From Reticulascus tulasneorum (lineage: Eukaryota; Ascomycota; Sordariomycetes; Glomerellales; Reticulascaceae): a DNA stretch of 64,000 bases. The stretch covers positions 558,001 to 622,000 of the forward strand of contig LSAX01000010.1 of the NCBI GenBank assembly GCA_001557505.1, read 5' to 3'. The notes under the pieces were generated by a model, which worked only from the letters and a program-made list of their open reading frames with translations, was not told the origin of the DNA and made no database searches. Of this stretch, positions 59,407 through 64,000 are shown piece after piece (position 1 is the first letter of the stretch; every line of letters starts with the position of its first letter). A program made the position numbers and the translations under genes.

Positions 59407-60885
59407 ATGGTCCGACTCACTGTGTCTGCTGGGCTTGCAGCCCTTGCAGCCGTCCTGATTCCCCAGGTCGCCGCTCAGTGTGCCGGCGTCACGAGTCGCT
59501 TCACGCCAAAGATGGGCTCCGGTTACAAGTCTAGCGTGCTCGCGACGGGCCTACGGACCCCACGCGGGATGATCATAGACACGGCCGGCAACCTCCTGGT
59601 TGTTGAGCAAAATGGCGGTGGAGTGAAGCTCATTAAGCTTCAAGAGACCGGTGATACCGTTTGCGTGGCCTCCACCAAGCAACTCATCGCCAGTGGTGCG
59701 GTAAGCTACACATCATTCCTTTGCTTGGGCAAACGGCTAACTTGGAGACTGAAAGTCGAACCACGGTATATCGATTAGCGCCGATGGCAAGACTCTCTTC
59801 ACCTCTACCTTGAATAGCGTCACGGCGTACCCATATGACGTTGCAGCTGGAACCGTAGGTACTGGAAAGGTAATTGTGTCGGGCTTGCAGAACTCCGGTC
59901 CTCACCCGACACGCACTATCCTGGTTTCGAAGTCCAATCCCGACGCTATTGTCGTTGCCCGTGGCTCAAATGCCAACGTTGATACGCAAACGACGCAAGA
60001 GTCGTCAGGCCGTTGCATGATCAAGACCTTTAGCATTTCCAAGGGCTTGACAACCGCGCAGAACTACAATAGCGACGGAGAGATCCTTGGCTGGGGTCTG
60101 CGTAACATTGTCGGTATGGGCGAGGACCCTTGGGGCGGCATTGTAAGCCTCCTTTCTCCATTTCTAGTTGCATTTTCTTCAAATATCTAGCCTGCGGGGA
60201 CTCCGGTCAAATGGAGCTGAATCCATGCTAACCATACTGCAGTGGTCTGTCGAAAATTCCATGGACGATATCCGTCTCGGTGGCAAAGACGTTCATAACG
60301 AAAATCCAGCTGAGAAGATGAACTACCATGGTTTCATCAACTCGACTGACAACAAGCTAAAGGGTAAAAACTTCGGTTACCCGTCTTGTGTTGCTGCCTG
60401 GGACACGCAGTTGCTCGGCCAGGCTGGCCTTAAGCCTGGCGATCTATTTTCGCCTGACAGTGTCCCCAAGGCTACCGACTGCGCGTCGCGTGAGCCGGCA
60501 CGTCTGATTTTCCCGTCCCACACGGCCCCACTTGATGTCAAGTTCAACAACGCCGGCACGGCAGCTTACATTGCCTTCCACGGCAGCTGGTATAATTGCA
60601 TCTCCCTTGATAGCGATTATGAAGATTCTATGCTGACAGTCCCAATGCAGGGATCGCCAACCACCAGATGGCTACCGCGTGATGAAGGTTGATTTCAAGG
60701 ACGGCCAGCCGGTCGCCGCTCGTGACAGCAAGACAGCCACCATCCCTGTCATGGAGAACTCCAACACAGGCGGGTGCCCTAACAACTGTTTCCGCCCTGT
60801 CAACCTCGTCTTCGACAAGAAGAATCGTCTATACATGACGAGCGATCAATCTGGGGAACTCTGGGTTATCTACGGGGATAAATAA
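59407..60885 (+). CDS. Secreted sorbosone-dehydrogenase-like (PQQ-dependent, AA12-type) beta-propeller enzyme
   Basis: Four exons: 59407-59700, 59756-60142, 60243-60589 and 60651-60885; 420 residues with consistent phases. A signal peptide (MVRLTVSAGLAALAAVLIPQVAA) is followed by a six-bladed propeller pattern: LRTPRGMIIDTAGNLLVVEQ, NHGISISADGKTLFTS, GWGLRNIVGMGEDPWGG and HTAPLDVKFN. HGSWDRQPPDGYRVMKVDF, formed across the last intron, is a hallmark block of the L-sorbosone dehydrogenase/glucose-sorbosone family. Related basidiomycete pyranose dehydrogenases (AA12) use PQQ, but cofactor use here is untested. Role: probably extracellular sugar oxidation. An alternative reading ignoring intron 3 ends early and lacks the conserved C-terminus. 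Confidence 0.88.
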
Positions 60886-61300
60886 ACGGATTCCTACGGT
60901 TTAAGCCGTGGTTGGACGTGGCAGAGGATCACGTTTAAAGCACTCGTTCGAGGATATTAAATGAGCTTATCCAATTATCACCCAACATGAAAAGTGTTTC
61001 TCATAATCACAACTTTGATGACCTATCTCGCGATGTTGTTTTCTGAACATGCATTGCCAGAACAGGGACATAAGTGACATTATTGGACCCCATTCTCTAA
61101 CGACCATATTGTAACCCGTCACAGACACAAGCCTATGTGAGGTGCAAGATGACGTAGGGTTTGAATGGATGTGTGTTATTGCCTGGTTGGTGAGTGCTAA
61201 TCAACTAGATAACCGGTTGTCGACTCATAACGAAATTTCTGGGCCAGCAGTCTAAATGCCATGCCCTAGATAGTCTGAAAACATTTCACCAAGTCTTCTT
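60886..61300. other. Intergenic between convergent genes
   Basis: 3' flanks of two genes; nothing else seen. Confidence 0.5.
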
Positions 61301-62050
61301 TCACGGCACGGCAGCTTGCCCTTCTTTAGCGTTCGAATCAGCCTTGACAGTCGGCTTTTCATAGGCTTCGCGAATCTGGTCGGATGTGAATCTGCCTTTA
61401 AATAGTCGGAAGACCATCAATGCTTGGTAGAGACAGAATATGCTTTGTCGAGAGCGCGTCAGTAATAAGCAAACATGCTAGGAGGAGAACTCACAATGCG
61501 CTGACTCCGATGCAACCACAGGCGATCGTGATATTCTCCAGTATAGCGAGAGTGTTTGATCCGATGTCCTTGGTTAAACTAAAGATGCCACGCTTATCAA
61601 AGTTCACAATTTCGAATTCATCATCACTGCTTATGACGGCAAACATTACGGAGAATGCGGCCACCCACAGAACAGATGATAAGATGATAATAACGATGTA
61701 CCAGCGAGGTGGTCGGGGATTTGACTCTGAGATGGGCTTCACGGACGGTCCAAATAGAAAGATATGGACGCAACCCTTGAGATGCGCTATCAGCTTCGTG
61801 CGCTAAGGCCATTGTGATCACGAAACTCAGTCCTACGTACTGTGATAAGATTGTATACCGCAGCCCTTCGCAGTGGCTCAGCGGGGTTCTTGGATATGAT
61901 GCCAGCGGATAAACCAAGAACTATTACTGCTGATAGCCACCTCCCAAAACCCCCGTTCCACGCATTGTCGTAGAGCTTTTTGACCGGATTTTGCTCAAGT
62001 TCGACGTTTCGCTGTTGCGATTGCCCGTCTGATGTTGTGGTGTTCGTCAT
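61301..62050 (-). CDS. Multi-pass membrane protein of unknown function
   Basis: Three exons: 62050-61859, 61802-61495 and 61442-61301; 213 residues with consistent phases. The start is the Met of MTNTTTSDGQ; the frame is open upstream. Hydrophobic segments: WLSAVIVLGLSAGIIS, a weaker VHIFLFG, WYIVIIILSSVLWVAAFSV, and a final one across intron 2 (ITIACGCIGVSALIFCLYQ). The arrangement of about four segments with a short acidic loop (SSDDEFEIVNFD) recalls MARVEL-like small membrane proteins, without proof. A 38-nt alternative for intron 1 also keeps frame but seems too short. Confidence 0.65.
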
Positions 62051-62779
62051 ACCGGGACTGTTGGCTGTCGTGCCTTTGCGGGGAAGCCCACCACGGTTGG
62101 GTAGACTGTGCAAGTTATGCTTCGAGATCAATAGCAAAGGAGATGGCTGCGTTGTAAACGACAGATTAAATTGCGGTGAGACTCCAGTAGTCTCAAAATG
62201 AAATGCACTTGATGGTGTGTAAAGCTGGAGGAGCATTCCATGAAATCGGGATTGTTCGTCCAGGGAAAGGGGTCGGTTCAGATATTGCCTGTCTACACCG
62301 CCCATATTTAAGGCGTAAGATCGGTGCTATTGTCATGCCGTCAGCACACGATCGATGGCCTAGGGCTGCCAGGGTAAAGTTGCATCGCCTAAAAATAAGC
62401 TCTTGAAGTACCTAACCGGGGGCTAAGTAATGCGCCACGGGTTTCACTCACCTTCGTTTCAAGTTGGTCCAAGCCTGCGCGTATGCCACGACGGGTATCA
62501 ACTTCATCCCTATCATGAAAGAGATTTGATCAAAGATATCAAGGCAGCAGACTGGCTCTGATAGTAATCTTTAATGAGCATGTGAGTAAGAATATCCGAT
62601 AACTTAGGATTCCACTTTCTTGGCAGCTTTGCTCTGCAGATGCACCTAGTGTATGAACAACTGACACCAAGACCGCCAAGTCAAACCATACAGGAAGATT
62701 CAAGCGCAAAGAACAGGCAAACCCTTGTCGAAGATGTCCAAAAAGTTCTTCTTCTCTAAATACAAGCCAAAGTCCAAAG
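62051..62779. other. Intergenic, nothing recognised
   Basis: Promoter of the membrane protein gene and 3' flank of metalloprotease 3. Confidence 0.5.
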
Positions 62780-64000
62780 TCACATCACTTCCACAACCGA
62801 AAAGCGACGGCGATGTGCAGCACGAAATCGTGCTATGATTGGGGCTCCCACGATTATGTTGTTCAGTTCCGTTGGAGGATCAGCCGCAGAGGGGAGCCCT
62901 TCTACGTGTCCATCCTCAAAAGACACCATGCCGGTGCTCCAGAATGTTGGTCCTCCATCTGGATTCTGCTGTGTGTTTTCGATTTGGAGGTTCAAGGCTA
63001 TCTTCGTCAATATTCGCTATACAACGGACTTCGCACAGACTTTGACACGTACCGAAAACCAACATCACGTAGCAGTCTGCCATGTTTTCGGTGTCGAGGC
63101 CACCAGCTCTAAAGTTTGCACAGTTGCCCCATCCATAATGTTTTCCTCCTCCAGCCAGTCTCCGAGGCGCATCAATGATCTTCTTGTTGCCCTCACCATC
63201 AATCGCTAAGAAAGTGAACATTAGCTGACATCCAAGCAAGACAGCGCTGGTAAGGCTTATCATACTTCCTCCAGCCCAATGAACGAGCTATAGAACTTGT
63301 CAGTCACGGCCTTGATCGGCGGTGAATTGAGATAGATTCCAATTCACAGTTCCAATGACATACCTCATGCAAAAATCCCTTGGCAGTGGGTCGAATCAGG
63401 TCCAGATGATTTCGACCTTGAAGCACTCCCTCTTGTCTTATTCGCGAAAGCGGTCTTTTATCGTAGATGGCACTATCGGTCCTGGGGTCGTATTCATCCG
63501 AATGTATAAAGATGTGGCACTGCCAAGAGCAGTCTATCGTGCCACTCGCTGCTTCTACCGATGGTCCTGTACCAAACTGATTGTCATTATTGCAGAACCG
63601 TGAATCGTCTCCCAGGTAAGAACGTACCAATGACAGCATAAGAGTTTGTTACACCAGGTGTTAGACCCGTAGGAAACGGTTGTAAATACACCTTGAGTTG
63701 CTCTGTTGCATCTGGGTCGCTGAGATCATCTGGGAAATAGATGAAATCCTCATCATAATAAAGTCCGCGGCCTTGATCCCATACTATATGATCTTCTGCG
63801 CAATAGAATGTAACAACATCAGGATCATCGTGAACTTTAGATATTCTTTTGAGAATTCCTGGGCACAAGTGTAAGCCAAGATAAATACAGGGGCTGGTTT
63901 CTCGCCCACAGAGTTGGCTCACCGATGACGGTCTCCAAATGGGACTGGTCGAAAAGAGGCGCATATGCGGCAGTGACATAATCTAATGGTTGAATGATTT
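62780..64000 (-). CDS. HExxH metalloprotease, M35-like (copy 3), 5' end outside window
   Basis: Six exons in the window: 64000-63923 (partial), 63858-63628, 63566-63364, 63287-63266, 63205-63053 and 62997-62780. Phases agree at every junction; the fourth exon is only 22 nt. The zinc motif HELVH is split HE|LVH by an intron, at the same place as in the gene at 49133-50384. After a short GG loop, YGWGNCANF and ENMADCYVMLVFALNLQIE match YGWKN and NNAENFMFLALSIEI of that gene; here the Asp of NMAD is kept. Upstream exons carry CSWQCHIFIHSDEYDP. The signal peptide would lie beyond 64000. Probable secreted peptidase. Confidence 0.8.

Noticed and set aside
1..64000. tRNA, rRNA, CRISPR or secondary-metabolite core genes
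   Set aside because: Looked for on both strands by eye; none recognised. A tRNA could be missed without a covariance search.

Overview
The window looks like chromosomal DNA of a filamentous ascomycete (Pezizomycotina). Genes carry short 49-159 nt introns with GT-AG (a few GC-AG) ends and CTAAC/CTGAC-type branch sites. They encode fungus-typical products: a HET-domain protein, a Zn2Cys6 regulator, an allantoate/nicotinate-type MFS carrier, GPI-type wall proteins and a KEX2-processed cysteine-rich secreted protein. The first 4.8 kb is an AT-rich, TpA-rich, stop-riddled relic of Ty3/Gypsy elements, as expected from repeat-induced point mutation (RIP). I cannot name the species.

Layout. 1-4820: two Ty3/Gypsy remnants facing each other, the left on + with a recognisable 3' LTR (1558-2169), the right on - with integrase sequence. 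4.9-14.1 kb: HD-domain hydrolase, PQ-loop membrane protein, HET protein and an unknown three-exon protein. 14.8-21 kb: GPI-type wall protein, SDR, MFS transporter. 21.2-29.2 kb: HExxH metalloprotease 1, prenylcysteine-oxidase-like flavoprotein, hemerythrin-like HHE protein, lipocalin-like protein. 30.2-41.1 kb (all -): PHP-type hydrolase, a 966-residue unknown, small GPI-type protein, small membrane protein, 10-Cys secreted protein. 42.4-51.9 kb: Zn2Cys6 factor, nine-exon secreted protein, metalloprotease 2, F-box/DUF7730-like protein. 54.3-64 kb: second SDR, PDI-like HDEL protein divergent from a prolyl 4-hydroxylase, sorbosone-dehydrogenase-like enzyme, membrane protein, and metalloprotease 3, cut by the window end.

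Most multi-exon models were built by hand from splice sites and checked for codon phase; total lengths are multiples of three. Splices I doubt are flagged. No PKS, NRPS or terpene core gene is present, so this is not an obvious secondary-metabolite cluster. The content is mostly secretory and cell-surface.

The most interesting signals are: (i) a divergent pair of ER-type prolyl 4-hydroxylase and a PDI-like protein with a degenerate CxxC and HDEL tail, resembling the alpha/beta subunit pairing of animal collagen prolyl 4-hydroxylase; (ii) three M35-like secreted metalloproteases, two with the zinc motif split HE|xxH by an intron at the same codon boundary; (iii) an 88-bp dispersed repeat upstream of both the Zn2Cys6 factor and the second SDR; (iv) an intronless PHP/DUF3604-like gene of possibly bacterial descent.
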